From contig NZ_NPIH01000203.1 of the NCBI RefSeq assembly GCF_012275575.1, positions 1-64,000 of the forward strand: DNA of 64,000 bases, read 5' to 3'. The notes under the pieces are model-generated. The model did not search any database, was not told the DNA's origin, and was given only the letters and a program-made list of their open reading frames with translations. The DNA is from Paraburkholderia sp. SG-MS1. Its GTDB lineage: Bacteria > Pseudomonadota > Gammaproteobacteria > Burkholderiales > Burkholderiaceae. Position numbers and translations under genes: made by a program. How positions within the stretch are numbered: position 1 is the first letter of the stretch; each line of letters starts with the position of its first letter. Below, piece by piece: positions 22,142 to 30,728 of the stretch.

Positions 22142-22333
22142 GGAGAATTGGAGAAGACAGCGATGAGTCGGAACTGCTCATTGTACCGGGCGCGCGGCCG
22201 GGTGCCTGTATGCCGGAAGAGATAGGCCGATTGGGCGGCCCGCGGGAAACAAGCGAGCCGGGGCAAGCTCCTGGCGATTCAGCGGCTCAATCGCAGCGAG
22301 CCGTGGCGCGGCGGGGTGCGAGCCGCGTGCCGG

Positions 22334-22358
22334 CCGGCTGGCGCGGCCGGCCAGCCGG
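22334..22358. terminator. GC-rich hairpin past the DUF4399 gene
   Basis: CCGGCTGGC (22334-22342) pairs with GCCAGCCGG (22350-22358) across a 7-base loop, about 40 bp downstream of the minus-strand DUF4399 stop. No T tract is visible, so termination is only suggested. Confidence 0.45.
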
Positions 22359-22397
22359 TTACCGCTGCATGCGTCCAGCCGGCCGGGACGGCGCGGC

Positions 22398-22799
22398 TTA
22401 CTTCACGTGCACTGTGATGGTTTTGCTCATTTCCGGCCCATACGAGCGATGCGCGCCGTCGCCGAATTGCAGCGTCAGCGTATGGTCGCCCGGCGGCAGC
22501 GTCAGATCGGTTTCGGTCTGGCCCTTGCCGAAGTGAAGCGACTTGTCGTTGGCCGGAATGACTTCGCCCTTGGGCAGCGGCTTGCCGTCGATCAGCAGAT
22601 GGTGGTGGCCCGTGCCATCCGCCACCGTGCCGGCCGGCGCGATCTTCATGCCTTCCACGCCGAATACGACATGCACGGGATTACTGACGGTCGCCCCGTC
22701 CTTCGGCTGCACGAAGGACACGCCGGCGGCCTGCGCTGCGCCCGATACCGCGAGCAATCCGGCCAGTGCGGCACCGGCCAACCATTTGTTTTTCAACAT
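22398..22799 (-). CDS. DUF4399 periplasmic protein
   Basis: 133 residues. A clear Sec signal peptide ends AAQA-AG (cleavage near residue 24). The mature part is an all-beta domain with FVQPKDGATVSNPVHVVFGV, then GTGHHHLLIDGKPLPKG and LPPGDHTLTLQFGDGAHRSY, the DUF4399 pattern. The His triplet could bind metal; the function is unknown. The start at 22799 is chosen for the signal peptide and AAGGAGAA upstream. The open frame extending to 22946 is not coding-like. Confidence 0.8.
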   Translation of the reverse strand: MLKNKWLAGAALAGLLAVSGAAQAAGVSFVQPKDGATVSNPVHVVFGVEGMKIAPAGTVADGTGHHHLLIDGKPLPKGEVIPANDKSLHFGKGQTETDLTLPPGDHTLTLQFGDGAHRSYGPEMSKTITVHVK

Positions 22800-23124
22800 C
22801 GTTGTTCTCCTTACCAGGGAAACGAAAGTCCTGCATGGACGCTGCCGACGACGGCGATGCCCCATCGCATGGGACCGATCGTCGCATTCCGTGCGAGACG
22901 CCTCGCGCGCATGTCCAATCGAATAGCTGCGGATCAGAGCATACACGCTGTGGCTCGTGTGGTCCGTTCAGTGGGGCCGGAGATGTCCTGGGCGCGTTGC
23001 GGCGGCGCCGCATCGGTGGTTCGCGGTCGGATTGACAAATTCCGGTAATATTGCGGGTCGCCGCGCTGCCCAAAAAAGGGGCAGACTCCGCGGGCCTTTG
23101 CATTGAACTAGAGAAGAGTACGTC

Positions 23125-23316
23125 GTGAGCGAAGTCATTGAAGTGATTGAATACAAGAGTTGGGTCTGCCTGATTTGCGGGTGGATCTACAACGAGGAAG
23201 AGGGTCTGCCCGAAGAAGGCATCGCGCCGGGCACGCGCTTCGCCGCAATCCCGGAAGACTGGCGCTGCCCGCTGTGCGATGTGAGCAAGGCGGAATTCGC
23301 GGTGGTGGAGTTCTGA
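23125..23316 (+). CDS. Rubredoxin
   Basis: 63 residues with a GTG start. Two Cys-x-x-Cys knuckles (CLIC at 15-18 and CPLC at 48-51) hold one iron, with the aromatic YKSW and GWIYN residues of the fold. The second knuckle is followed by Asp where most rubredoxins have Gly (CPLCD versus CPxCG). It is a small cytosolic one-electron carrier; the partner (alkane hydroxylase, oxygen reductase or other) is not encoded nearby. A strong terminator follows. Confidence 0.88.
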   Translation: MSEVIEVIEYKSWVCLICGWIYNEEEGLPEEGIAPGTRFAAIPEDWRCPLCDVSKAEFAVVEF

Positions 23317-23384
23317 GCCGGCTCAATTTATTCGGCGGGGCGAAATGAACGCGCCCTTGCGGTGAAACATCCGGGACGACCCGT

Positions 23385-23422
23385 ACGGCCCAGCAGGCAA
23401 ATGCCGCTGGGCCGTTTCCTTT
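23385..23422 (+). terminator. Rho-independent terminator after rubredoxin
   Basis: Perfect 10-bp arms ACGGCCCAGC (23385-23394) and GCTGGGCCGT (23406-23415), then TTTCCTTTT. Confidence 0.85.
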
Positions 23423-23466
23423 TCTGGCCAGGCCGCGCGGCTCTCCTCGCGCCTGAACGGGTTTGA

Positions 23467-23472
23467 TATACT
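23467..23472 (+). promoter_or_regulatory. Candidate -10 element for tRNA-Arg
   Basis: TATACT lies 85 bp before the tRNA 5' end, after the rubredoxin terminator. No good -35 match is seen 17 bp upstream, so this is weak. Confidence 0.3.
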
Positions 23473-23557
23473 CTGCGCTCGCTGGCGAATTTGGACTCGC
23501 CCGGTCGCGCCGGCTTGTTCGACGGCGCGATTGCAGCGATCATTCCGGTTCGGTCCT

Positions 23558-23632
23558 CTCCCTGTAGTTCAACGGATAGAACAAGTGCCTCCTAAGCGCT
23601 AGATACAGGTTCGATTCCTGTCAGGGGGACCA
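23558..23632 (+). tRNA. tRNA-Arg (anticodon CCU)
   Basis: 75 nt including an encoded CCA end. The acceptor stem CTCCCTG pairs with CAGGGGG with one T-G wobble. The D stem is GTTC/GAAC, the anticodon stem is AGTGC/GCGCT with loop CTCCTAA (anticodon CCT), and the T arm is ACAGG-TTCGATT-CCTGT. The discriminator is A. It decodes the rare AGG codon. It borders the decayed region on its 3' side. Confidence 0.95.
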
Positions 23633-23664
23633 ACTCGCTTTCCAGCGTTTCCAAGTTTGCCTCG

Positions 23665-23699
23665 AAAAGCCCCGTATGCGTTGCGCTGCGGGGTTTTTT
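23665..23699 (+). terminator. Terminator after tRNA-Arg
   Basis: CCCCG (23670-23674) pairs with CGGGG (23689-23693), flanked by AAAA upstream and TTTTTT downstream, about 35 bp past the tRNA. Confidence 0.75.
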
Positions 23700-23886
23700 G
23701 CTGCCGTTATTACCCGCCCACACCCGCCGCTCCAGTTCCAGCAGAGCCGGCTCAAAGCCCGGCAGGCCGAAGACGCCGCTGCGTACGTCCGGGCCTGCGG
23801 ACGGAGCAGAACCGAGGAAGTCTCATTGCGCGCTGCTGCACGAGTTCCTGCCGCCCAAGTCATTGACGCCCCCCGGAGGCAGGCAT

Positions 23887-24912
23887 TCAGGACGCAGGCG
23901 CCGGATCCGGCGTACGCGCAAGCGCAGCGTTGAAGACGGGTGCCAATCCCGTACTGTCCAGCCCGCGCATGAACTCGGCGATCCGCTGGTGCAAATACGC
24001 CTGCACGTCGACATTTCCGTACTCGTAAAATCCACGTGAGTCGCGCAATCCATCGCGGCCGTCGCGCATGTTATCGACCACCCGCTGCGCTGGCAAAAAG
24101 CGCGGGTCGATTTGCCGGGCCAGATAATGCGATGCGTAATACAGAATGTCGCAACCACCCCAGTCGATGAATTCGAGCAGGCCCAGAACCGAGAATCGCA
24201 GGCCGAAGCCGGTGCGAATCGCAGTGTCGATATCTTCCGCGCTCGCCACACCTTCTTCGACCATCCGCGCGGCCTCGTTCATCGCCAGCGCCTGAATACG
24301 CGGCAGGATGTACCCTCGTGACGGCCCACACACCACCGGCACCTTGCCAACCCGCTTGAGCCGTGCGACCACACTGTGCACGGCGCTTTCCGCGGTCTGC
24401 GCGCTACGGCTGATCTCCACCAGCGGCGTCAGATGTGCAGGATTCAACTAGTGTGCATTGAGTACGCGCTCCGGATGCGCAACGATACGTTGCAACTCCG
24501 TCACCAGAAACGTCGAGGTAGTCGATGCGATCAAAGTCATGGCGTCGACATGTTCGCAAAGCCAGTCGAAGGCTGCCTGTTTCGCTTCGATGACTTCCGG
24601 CACCGCTTCGAATACGATCGCGCTACCGCCAAGCGCCGCCCGCGCGCCCTCGCGATCCACCACGACGATGCGCGCCAGCGCTTCTTCTGCTTGCGCATCG
24701 GTGATACGCGCGAGGCTCACCAACGTGCGCATTTGCCGCGCGATCTCGCCGCATGCCGCGGCGGCAAATGCCGCACGCGCGTCGGCATCGCGCGTCTTGA
24801 AGTCGATCAGCGTGATGCCCAGGCCCGCATAGGCGAAAGCCAGCGCCATGCCTTGTCCCATGCGCCCGGCCCCGAGAATCTGCACTTCCCGAATCGGATC
24901 GGCGCCGCTCAT
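23887..24912 (-). pseudogene. 3-hydroxyacyl-CoA dehydrogenase, broken by in-frame TAG
   Basis: The N-terminal half (154 codons from ATG 24912) has the Rossmann segment VQILGAGRMGQGMALAFAYA and ends HPERVLNAH. The next codon is TAG (24448-24450), followed in the same frame by LNPAHLTPLVEISRS and the C-terminal helical domain, total about 341 codons. Family members read NAHWLNP at this place, so a Trp TGG has become TAG. It oxidises L-3-hydroxyacyl-CoA or a related hydroxy acid with NAD. Its ATG overlaps the opine-dehydrogenase stop (TGATG). It is probably inactive unless the stop is read through; a sequencing error is possible. Confidence 0.8.
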
Positions 24913-25185
24913 CACGCGATGCCTCGCTTCAGGAGCGTGGTCAGCGCATTGCGCGACAGGGACGCGATGCCCAATTGCTCGAACGTGCGTCCCTCGCCAT
25001 AAAGATCGCGCTCCGAGACCGCGGACGCGATATTCAGCAGGCCCTCGGCAACCGGCGTCGCCACGGCCGGCCGACACGAGTAACGACAAGCCGAGCCGCG
25101 TATCTTCGCGCATGTACCGATGCGTCTTCAGATCGATATCCTCGCGCCAGTCGCCGCTGTCGGTCAGCTTGCCGTGCGCACCGCG
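24912..25185 (-). pseudogene. Opine dehydrogenase family, C-terminal remnant with frameshift
   Basis: About 90 codons match the helical C-terminal domain of NAD/NADP octopine/nopaline dehydrogenases. One frame gives DWREDIDLKTHRYMRED and TRLGLSLLVS. Another frame then gives VATPVAEGLLNIASAVSERD, YGEGRTFEQLG and a TGA stop at 24912. The frame change near 25075 comes with loss of a few codons. The whole N-terminal Rossmann half is missing: the sequence switches to porin coding at about 25185. The stop overlaps the next gene's ATG, so the pair was once translationally coupled. Confidence 0.65.
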
Positions 25186-25757
25186 CGTTGGGACAGCGGG
25201 TAATCGACTCGCACACCGAACGAATCGGCATTGCCTTCGCTGTGCGCGACCTTGCGATAATGGCCGTAGCTCGGCAACACGAGCGCGCGTCCGACCGGCA
25301 CCGTCGCGTCGAGTTCGAACAGGCCATTGTGCGGATTCGAATACGCCGTGGTGACCGCCGTCGCGACATCCGGGCCGCCGCGATGCCGCACGTAGATAAA
25401 CGCCGGCAGCACCGTGTAATTCACGCCGGCCTGCATTATGCCAAACGGCCCCGTCAAACCGACCCACGCTTCCCGGCCGAACAGGGCGCCGTTGTTGCCG
25501 AGTGCGCCGGTGGCCGAATTAAAGCCGTTTTCGAGCTTGAAGATCGCGCGATAGCCGCCCCCGAGATCTTCCGCACCCTTCAGGCCGAACTGCATGGCGA
25601 AGATATCGCCGCTACCCATCCGCACCGCATGCGAAGGACCGAAGTTCATCAATTCGATCGACGTATCGACCCGTCCGTACAAGGTCACGCTCGATTGCGC
25701 TAGCACGGGTGCCGCCGCAACGCAAAGCAGCGACGCGCTCCACTTCCAGTTGGTCAT
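25164..25757 (-). pseudogene. Gram-negative porin, truncated
   Basis: 196 codons. A signal peptide (LLCVAAAPVLA) is followed by QSSVTLYGRVDTSIELMNFG, the typical N-terminus of Burkholderia trimeric porins, and then FGLKGAEDLGGGYRAIFKLE. Homology ends at VDYPLSQR (about 25185); the last six residues belong to the fused opine-dehydrogenase remnant. Family members have 350-390 residues, so roughly the C-terminal half of the barrel and the terminal Phe are lost. It cannot form a complete outer-membrane barrel. Confidence 0.8.
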
Positions 25758-26181
25758 TCCTGTGATCCCGGCGAGAAATTGCTTTCTTGTGCCGTGGATC
25801 CTGTGGACACGCGCGACTGCTCCGCGTGATTCATCGTGTGTTTCGATGAATCAGAAAAACGGAGGCAAGTCTAGAAAGACCAATTTCGACCGTCGATCAA
25901 TTCGCCGATATAACACTTATAGATAGCGCGCATAACTCGTCGCGCGCACCGCGCTCTGTGCGTTCGAGCCTTGTGGGGCGCGGGCCGAAGCGCGGTCTCC
26001 TGGGAAAAGCTTTAGCCGGTTAGGAAAAAAAGCGGCAATTTTGCTGAAGGCATTGCGCATATGTTCCGGAAATTTGTTTACGTACGCCGCATTTTCGGAC
26101 CGCCCGATGGTGGCCCTGCACGATGCGTGACAGCGCACGTCGCCGTCCCGCGCGCTGAACCCCGATTACTGGAGAAACCGA
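25758..26181. other. Divergent intergenic region between broken porin and MFS genes
   Basis: 424 bp. It would have held the divergent promoters of the decayed cluster. A CCTGTGGAC segment near 25800 repeats one arm of the parE palindrome. Otherwise nothing is recognisable, and no regulator gene is present. Confidence 0.45.
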
Positions 26182-26964
26182 ATGGCTGCATCAACGAGCA
26201 GCACGCCCGCGAGCAGGCGCTACACGTATGAATGGTACGTGGTGTTGATTTGCATGCTTGCGTATGTATTTTCCTTTGTCGACCGCCAGGTGCTCGCGCT
26301 GATGATCGAGCCGATCAAGAAGGACCTGCATCTGAGCGACACGCAGTTCAGTCTTCTGCAAGGCTTCGCGTTTTCACTCTTCTATGCGGTGATGGGCATG
26401 CCGCTCGCGTATCTCGCGGACCGCTTCGCACGGCCGCGCATCATTGCGACGGGGATTGCACTATGGAGTCTCGCGACGGCCGCGTGCGGCATCAGCCAGA
26501 ACTTCGTGCAGATGTTTCTGGCGCGGTTGAGCGTCGAGGTCGGCGAAGCGGCGTTGTCTCCCGGCACCTATTCGATGCTGAGCGACTACTTTCCCAGGGA
26601 GAAACTCGGACGCGCGGTGGGCATCTATTCGCTCGGCTCTTTTATCGGCGGGGGAATGGCGTTGCTGATCGTCGGCCTGCCCGGCTTTCTCGCGGCGCTG
26701 CTTTTCATTCTGACGGTACGGGATCCGCAACGCAAAGGCCTCGTGCAAGACAGCTCGGGCCAGGCGAAGCGCGTGTCGGTGATCGATTCGCTGCGATTTA
26801 TATCGGACCGGTGCGAGCGCAGCATTCGAAACGACCTGACTGTAGGACGCACAGAAGTGGACATGCGCGCGCTTTCTCGCGCATGTCCCGAGACTCAAGG
26901 GGCGGTTCCCAACCTCTTGCCATGTGAGGACCCGTTCGCTCTGGCCTGCGATCGTGGCCGATGA
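26182..26964 (+). pseudogene. MFS transporter, truncated with internal deletion
   Basis: The first ~165 codons are a normal MFS N-terminus: five membrane segments, with FSFVDRQVLALMIEPIKKDL and MGMPLAYLADRFARPRIIAT (motif A). The frame then jumps from GGGMALLI directly to VGLPGFLAALLFIL, omitting the ~35 residues expected between them. Family resemblance ends near RVSVIDSLRFI (about 26803), and the remaining codons to 26964 look non-native. The second six-helix bundle is absent. It is divergent from the broken porin cluster and was probably its uptake permease. Confidence 0.75.
26859..26888. repeat. Perfect hairpin in MFS break region
   Basis: 11-bp arms GGACATGCGCG (26859-26869) and CGCGCATGTCC (26878-26888) around an 8-base loop, located just after MFS homology stops. 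It could be a terminator-like stem or the scar of a lost element. Confidence 0.55.
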
Positions 26965-27025
26965 TGTGTATTCCGTCAGAGGGCCGACGCCTCACCTGCT
27001 TCGCGCTCAGCGGGGCCCTCCCACC

Positions 27026-28105
27026 TCACCGCTTCACCCCCACCACGCCACGCCGGGCCCCCGGCATGGCCATCCATCTCGCGACGGCGCGACTCGCAGG
27101 CCGCTCGATCCATCGATACGAAGCGAGACCGATCACGACCGACAGCATTACAACAATCCCACACATCAGATCCCCCGGCACGCGATGCTGCGCATCCACC
27201 GCCTGCAAAACCCTCACGACGACCGGCATCGAGAAAAGATGCGTCAGGTACAGCGAATAAGACGAATCGCCGATCCGTTCAAGCCACGTGTTCCAGCGCA
27301 GCTTGTTCTCGAAGGCAAGCCCGGCCACCACCACGGCCAGCGCCGGCAAACCGAAAACCAGAAAGCGGTTCGCGTCCGTGAGGGTCGGCGCGAAGGCGGC
27401 GCCAGCGGCAGCGGTCGCGAGCAGCAGGACAGCGGCTGCGGCGACCGGCACTGTGCGCCCCGACGCGTACAGCGTGCCGACGCAACAGCCGAACACAAAT
27501 TCCAGCACCAGCGGGTTCGTGTAGAACGCAAACGCGACACCTTCGCCGGGCAGCAGATGCAAAGCCGACGTGAGCATCAGCAACGCGCCGACAGCGAGCA
27601 GGCGGTGACGCGTCGCGCACATCGCCACGGCGAACACGACGTAAAACCACATCTCGTAGTTCAGGGTCCAGCCGACGCCGAGCACAGGCGCGGCGATGCC
27701 CGTCCAGCTCATCGACGGCAAAAACAAAAACGAGGAGAGCGCGTGCCACGCCGTGACATGCGCGTGATCGAATGCATCGGAAGCGCCTGGCACAATGGCG
27801 ACAAGCGCAATGAAAAACGCCGTGAGAATCCAATAAAGCGGAACGACCCGCGCAATGCGGGCAAACATGAATGACCTGGCCGACGCGAGGCCGCACGGCA
27901 CGCCGTGCGTCACGAGCGCCATCACGAATCCGGAGATCACGAAAAAGACGTCGACGCCGATTTCGCCGTAGCGCGACACATGTGGGAACACATGCGCCGG
28001 CCAGCCGTGCGAGACCACGATGCCGTTGGTATGAAAAGCGACGACGCCGAGCGCGGCGAGCGCGCGCAAAGCCTGGATCGATCGATACTTCCTGAAACTT
28101 GCCAT
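27026..28105 (-). CDS. Acyltransferase-3 family membrane protein
   Basis: 359 residues with about ten membrane helices. The N-terminus SIQALRALAALGVVAFH carries the family's conserved Arg and His, followed by YGEIGVDVFFVISGFVMA. The C-terminus has DSSYSLYLTHLF. Such enzymes (OafA/NodX-like) O-acylate polysaccharides or lipids in the inner membrane. AAGGGA immediately precedes ATG with no spacing, so translation initiation may be weak. No polysaccharide gene is adjacent; the substrate is unknown. Intact, although it lies next to a decayed region. Confidence 0.85.
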   Translation of the reverse strand: MASFRKYRSIQALRALAALGVVAFHTNGIVVSHGWPAHVFPHVSRYGEIGVDVFFVISGFVMALVTHGVPCGLASARSFMFARIARVVPLYWILTAFFIALVAIVPGASDAFDHAHVTAWHALSSFLFLPSMSWTGIAAPVLGVGWTLNYEMWFYVVFAVAMCATRHRLLAVGALLMLTSALHLLPGEGVAFAFYTNPLVLEFVFGCCVGTLYASGRTVPVAAAAVLLLATAAAGAAFAPTLTDANRFLVFGLPALAVVVAGLAFENKLRWNTWLERIGDSSYSLYLTHLFSMPVVVRVLQAVDAQHRVPGDLMCGIVVMLSVVIGLASYRWIERPASRAVARWMAMPGARRGVVGVKR

Positions 28106-28286
28106 TCCCTTGCGCTCGACATATTGAGTAAGGGCGTCATCGTAGCCTGGCCAATCTCAGCGTGTGTCGACGAGCGGCTCAGATGGTTCAGCCTGGCGCG
28201 TTCCACATTCGCGCAAGAAGGCCACCCGGCCGATCGAAAGCGAGCCGATGGCGGCCCGCTCGAGCGCCGCCTGCGGCCTCACCTCA

Positions 28287-28994
28287 CTACGACGGCCGCT
28301 TCGGAATGTTCAATCCCCTCTCCACGGCCGGCCGCGCAACGAACGCCGCCAACACACGCGTCACATTCGGAAAGTCCTGAATGCCGACGAGTTCGCCCGC
28401 TTCGTAAAAACCGGCCAGGTTGCGCACCCACGGAAAAGTGGCGATATCCGCGATCGAGTACTGGTCGCCCAGAATCCAGTCGCGTCCTTCGAGCCGCTGG
28501 TTCAGCACGCCGAGCAAGCGCCTCGATTCGCCGACGTACCGGTCGCGCGGACGCTTGTCCTCGTACTCCTTGCCAGCGAACTTGTGGAAGAAGCCGACCT
28601 GCCCGAACATCGGTCCGATGCCGCCCATCTGGAACATCACCCACTGCATCGCTTCATAACGGCCGGGGGCGTCTTGCGGAATCAGCTGGCCGCTCTTGTC
28701 CGCGAGATAAAGCAGAATTGCGCCGGACTCGAACAGCGGCAGCGGCTTGCCGTCGGGTCCGTTGGGATCGAGGATCGCCGGAATCTTGTTGTTCGGATTG
28801 AGCGACAAAAACTCCGGCGTCATTTGATCGTCCGTGTCGAAACGCACCAGATGCGGTTCATACGGCAAGCCAGTCTCTTCGAGCATGATCGAAATTTTCA
28901 CACCGTTCGGCGTGGGCAGCGAATAGAGCTGAATCCGGTCCGGGTGCCCGGCGGGCCATTTCTTCGTGATCGGGAAAGCGGATAAATCGGTCAT
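28287..28994 (-). CDS. Glutathione S-transferase family (YfcG/YghU-like)
   Basis: 235 residues. The thioredoxin-like N-domain has IQLYSLPTPNGVKISIMLEE, where Thr-Pro-Asn corresponds to the glutathione-contacting residues of YfcG. It continues with NPNNKIPAILDPNG and LFESGAILLYLADKSG. The helical C-domain has DWILGDQYSIADIATFPWV. YfcG-type enzymes are glutathione-dependent disulfide reductases with little classical GST activity. Cytosolic, monocistronic. Confidence 0.87.
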   Translation of the reverse strand: MTDLSAFPITKKWPAGHPDRIQLYSLPTPNGVKISIMLEETGLPYEPHLVRFDTDDQMTPEFLSLNPNNKIPAILDPNGPDGKPLPLFESGAILLYLADKSGQLIPQDAPGRYEAMQWVMFQMGGIGPMFGQVGFFHKFAGKEYEDKRPRDRYVGESRRLLGVLNQRLEGRDWILGDQYSIADIATFPWVRNLAGFYEAGELVGIQDFPNVTRVLAAFVARPAVERGLNIPKRPS

Positions 28995-29292
28995 GGGACG
29001 GTGTCAACCTCGTACGAAAGTCGTGCAATTGGGAGGCCGGATTGGGCGCGCGGCAAGCGGCATCGATAAATGGCCTGCTTCGATGACGCTCACGCGCAAG
29101 CCGCGATCGCGGGACCGCCAAATATAAACTGACTCGACGCCACGCGTGCGAGAGCGCCGCGTCGCCGAAAGCGTGAATCTGAACGCGCTACGCCTTTCCC
29201 AAACTCACGACGCGGACGCGCAACCCGCCATCGCCGCCGTGGCTCACGAATAAGCCCGAGCGCAGCAAGCCAGTTCGCAGGCCGCCGTCCCT
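28995..29292. other. Intergenic region, nothing seen
   Basis: About 300 bp between the GST start and the next minus-strand small gene. A 69-codon frame is present but lacks a ribosome site and coding-like composition. Confidence 0.4.
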
Positions 29293-29514
29293 TCACCACA
29301 AATCCTTCGTCGCCGTGCCCGCGCGAAGGTTGAACCCTTCACGCCACAACGCTGCGCCAACCGTCAGAAGCAGCGTCTTCTGCTCGCCATCGAGCAACGC
29401 CCACGCCGTCGACAACCACGTGGCGAAACTCGCGCAGGTGGGTTCGAGGTCAACGGGCGCCTTGCCTTCCAGGTACTGCCGTTCGAACATCGAAAGTACT
29501 TTTTCGGGTGTCAT
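29293..29514 (-). CDS. Small hypothetical protein
   Basis: 73 residues, family not recognised. It has a good ribosome site (CGGAGGC about 7 bases before ATG on the minus strand) and balanced, soluble composition: N-terminal KVLSMFERQYLEGK, a central FATWLSTAWALLDGEQK and a short C-terminal tail. Probably all-helical and cytosolic. It precedes csbD-like small genes and may belong to the same stress-related group, which is only positional inference. Confidence 0.6.
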   Translation of the reverse strand: MTPEKVLSMFERQYLEGKAPVDLEPTCASFATWLSTAWALLDGEQKTLLLTVGAALWREGFNLRAGTATKDLW

Positions 29515-29687
29515 GGCGCTGCCTCCGTGTGGGATGCGCCAAGTCTAAAGGCGCGACCCCGCGTACGGAATGCTCCGCGCCACCGATTGCGGGTTACTCC
29601 CAGGCAGTGCGTTCGAACATCTGGGAAAGCGGAATGGACAGACAGTCCGTCCACGAGGTGCGCGAACGCAGCCACGCGAAAGCAAAC

Positions 29688-29735
29688 GGGAAGAGGCGCC
29701 GAAGCGCCTCTTCCCCGCCGGCGTGATGCCGGCGG
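29688..29735. terminator. Two stacked perfect hairpins after csbD
   Basis: GGGAAGAGGCGC (29688-29699) pairs with GCGCCTCTTCCC (29704-29715) through a CGAA loop. Directly adjoining, CCGCCGGC pairs with GCCGGCGG (29715-29735). They lie about 25 bp past the minus-strand csbD stop. The first hairpin is followed on that strand by GTTTGCTTT. Confidence 0.7.
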
Positions 29736-29761
29736 TCATTCGGAATCACCCGCAAGCCGCA

Positions 29762-29953
29762 TTACGGCATGTTGCGCTTCGCATCGTCCTTGGCGTCTTC
29801 CTTCGCATCGCCATAGGCTTTCTGCACCTTGCCCGCCCCTTGTTGCAGGTCGCCCTTCAGTTCCTTGCCCGGATCGTTCGTGACCTTGCCGACGGCTTCG
29901 TTGACCTTGCCCTTGACCTGTTCTCCAACGCCCTTCACCTGGTCCTTGTTCAT
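29762..29953 (-). CDS. CsbD-family stress protein
   Basis: 63 residues: MNKDQVKGVGEQVKGKVNEA, then VGKVTNDPGKELKGD and a Lys/Asp/Ala-rich tail. This is the CsbD pattern, found in small general-stress proteins of bacteria with no defined biochemical role. It is highly charged and probably partly disordered. The start ATG at 29953 gives exactly the family N-terminus; a longer upstream frame is not coding. Confidence 0.88.
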   Translation of the reverse strand: MNKDQVKGVGEQVKGKVNEAVGKVTNDPGKELKGDLQQGAGKVQKAYGDAKEDAKDDAKRNMP

Positions 29954-30128
29954 GTTTGGCTCCGCTGTCTGGAATGCCGGCGCGACGTTACGCCAGTACC
30001 GAGATGGAGCAACGGGTGTGCCCACGCTGGGCGCCGGCCCGATGGGCCCGCCAGCACGGTCGAAAAAATATTTAAAAAAACGCCTAAAGTTTCGCCGTGG
30101 CGTGCCGTAAAGGGGCCATGGAGGAGCT

Positions 30129-30449
30129 ATGGATCGCACACCCAATACGCTTTCAGGATCATCCCAGTCCACGCTGATCGATGGAGACATCGCGCACATT
30201 GCACGCGTGATGCGGACGTCTTTACACGGCGACCTGGCCGGTCCGATCCTGCCGCCCACCTATTGGCGCAAGCGTCTGCACGAATTGCTGGACACCGGCC
30301 ATTTGTCCCACGCGCAACTGTGCACGGTCGACAGCCTCCTGCTGCAACTCGACCAGTTCGAAGCTCAACCGGCATGGGATACGCTGGCTCCCGCCACCGC
30401 CGCGCTATACGCGCCGCCCTATCCCGACAGCGCCAGCGGTCATCACTGA
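30129..30449 (+). CDS. Hypothetical protein
   Basis: 106 residues, family not recognised. A strong ribosome site (GGAGGAG) precedes ATG. The middle part IAHIARVMRTSLHGDLAGP and YWRKRLHELLDTGHLSHAQL looks helical, and the C-terminus is Pro/Ala-rich. No signal peptide or membrane helix. It is divergent from csbD and shares a promoter region of about 175 bp with it, which suggests common stress control (inference). Confidence 0.6.
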   Translation: MDRTPNTLSGSSQSTLIDGDIAHIARVMRTSLHGDLAGPILPPTYWRKRLHELLDTGHLSHAQLCTVDSLLLQLDQFEAQPAWDTLAPATAALYAPPYPDSASGHH

Positions 30450-30728
30450 CCTCCCGTTCAACCAGCACGCCTGCTCATGACACGCGGCCCCGGCCAACTG
30501 CCCCCGCGCGATCCAAACGCGCGAGCAAGCGCGAACCGGGTCGCAGCGTCGACACACGCCGCAATGCTGGGCTCCGCATCCGCCACCCAGTCTGCCCGGG
30601 CGACGCGGCGACCGCTTTAGCCCGAGGCTCCCCGCCTCCGCGAAAATTCAGCCCGTGGATCCGGAAATTAGCGAAAATGGGACGACCTTAGGTCATAATG
30701 TCCGCAAAAATTCCCAGCAAGGACGCCT

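Noticed and set aside
23621-23863. Minus-strand frame overlapping the tRNA-Arg 3' end
   Set aside because: It runs through a tRNA and its terminator and has no coding character.
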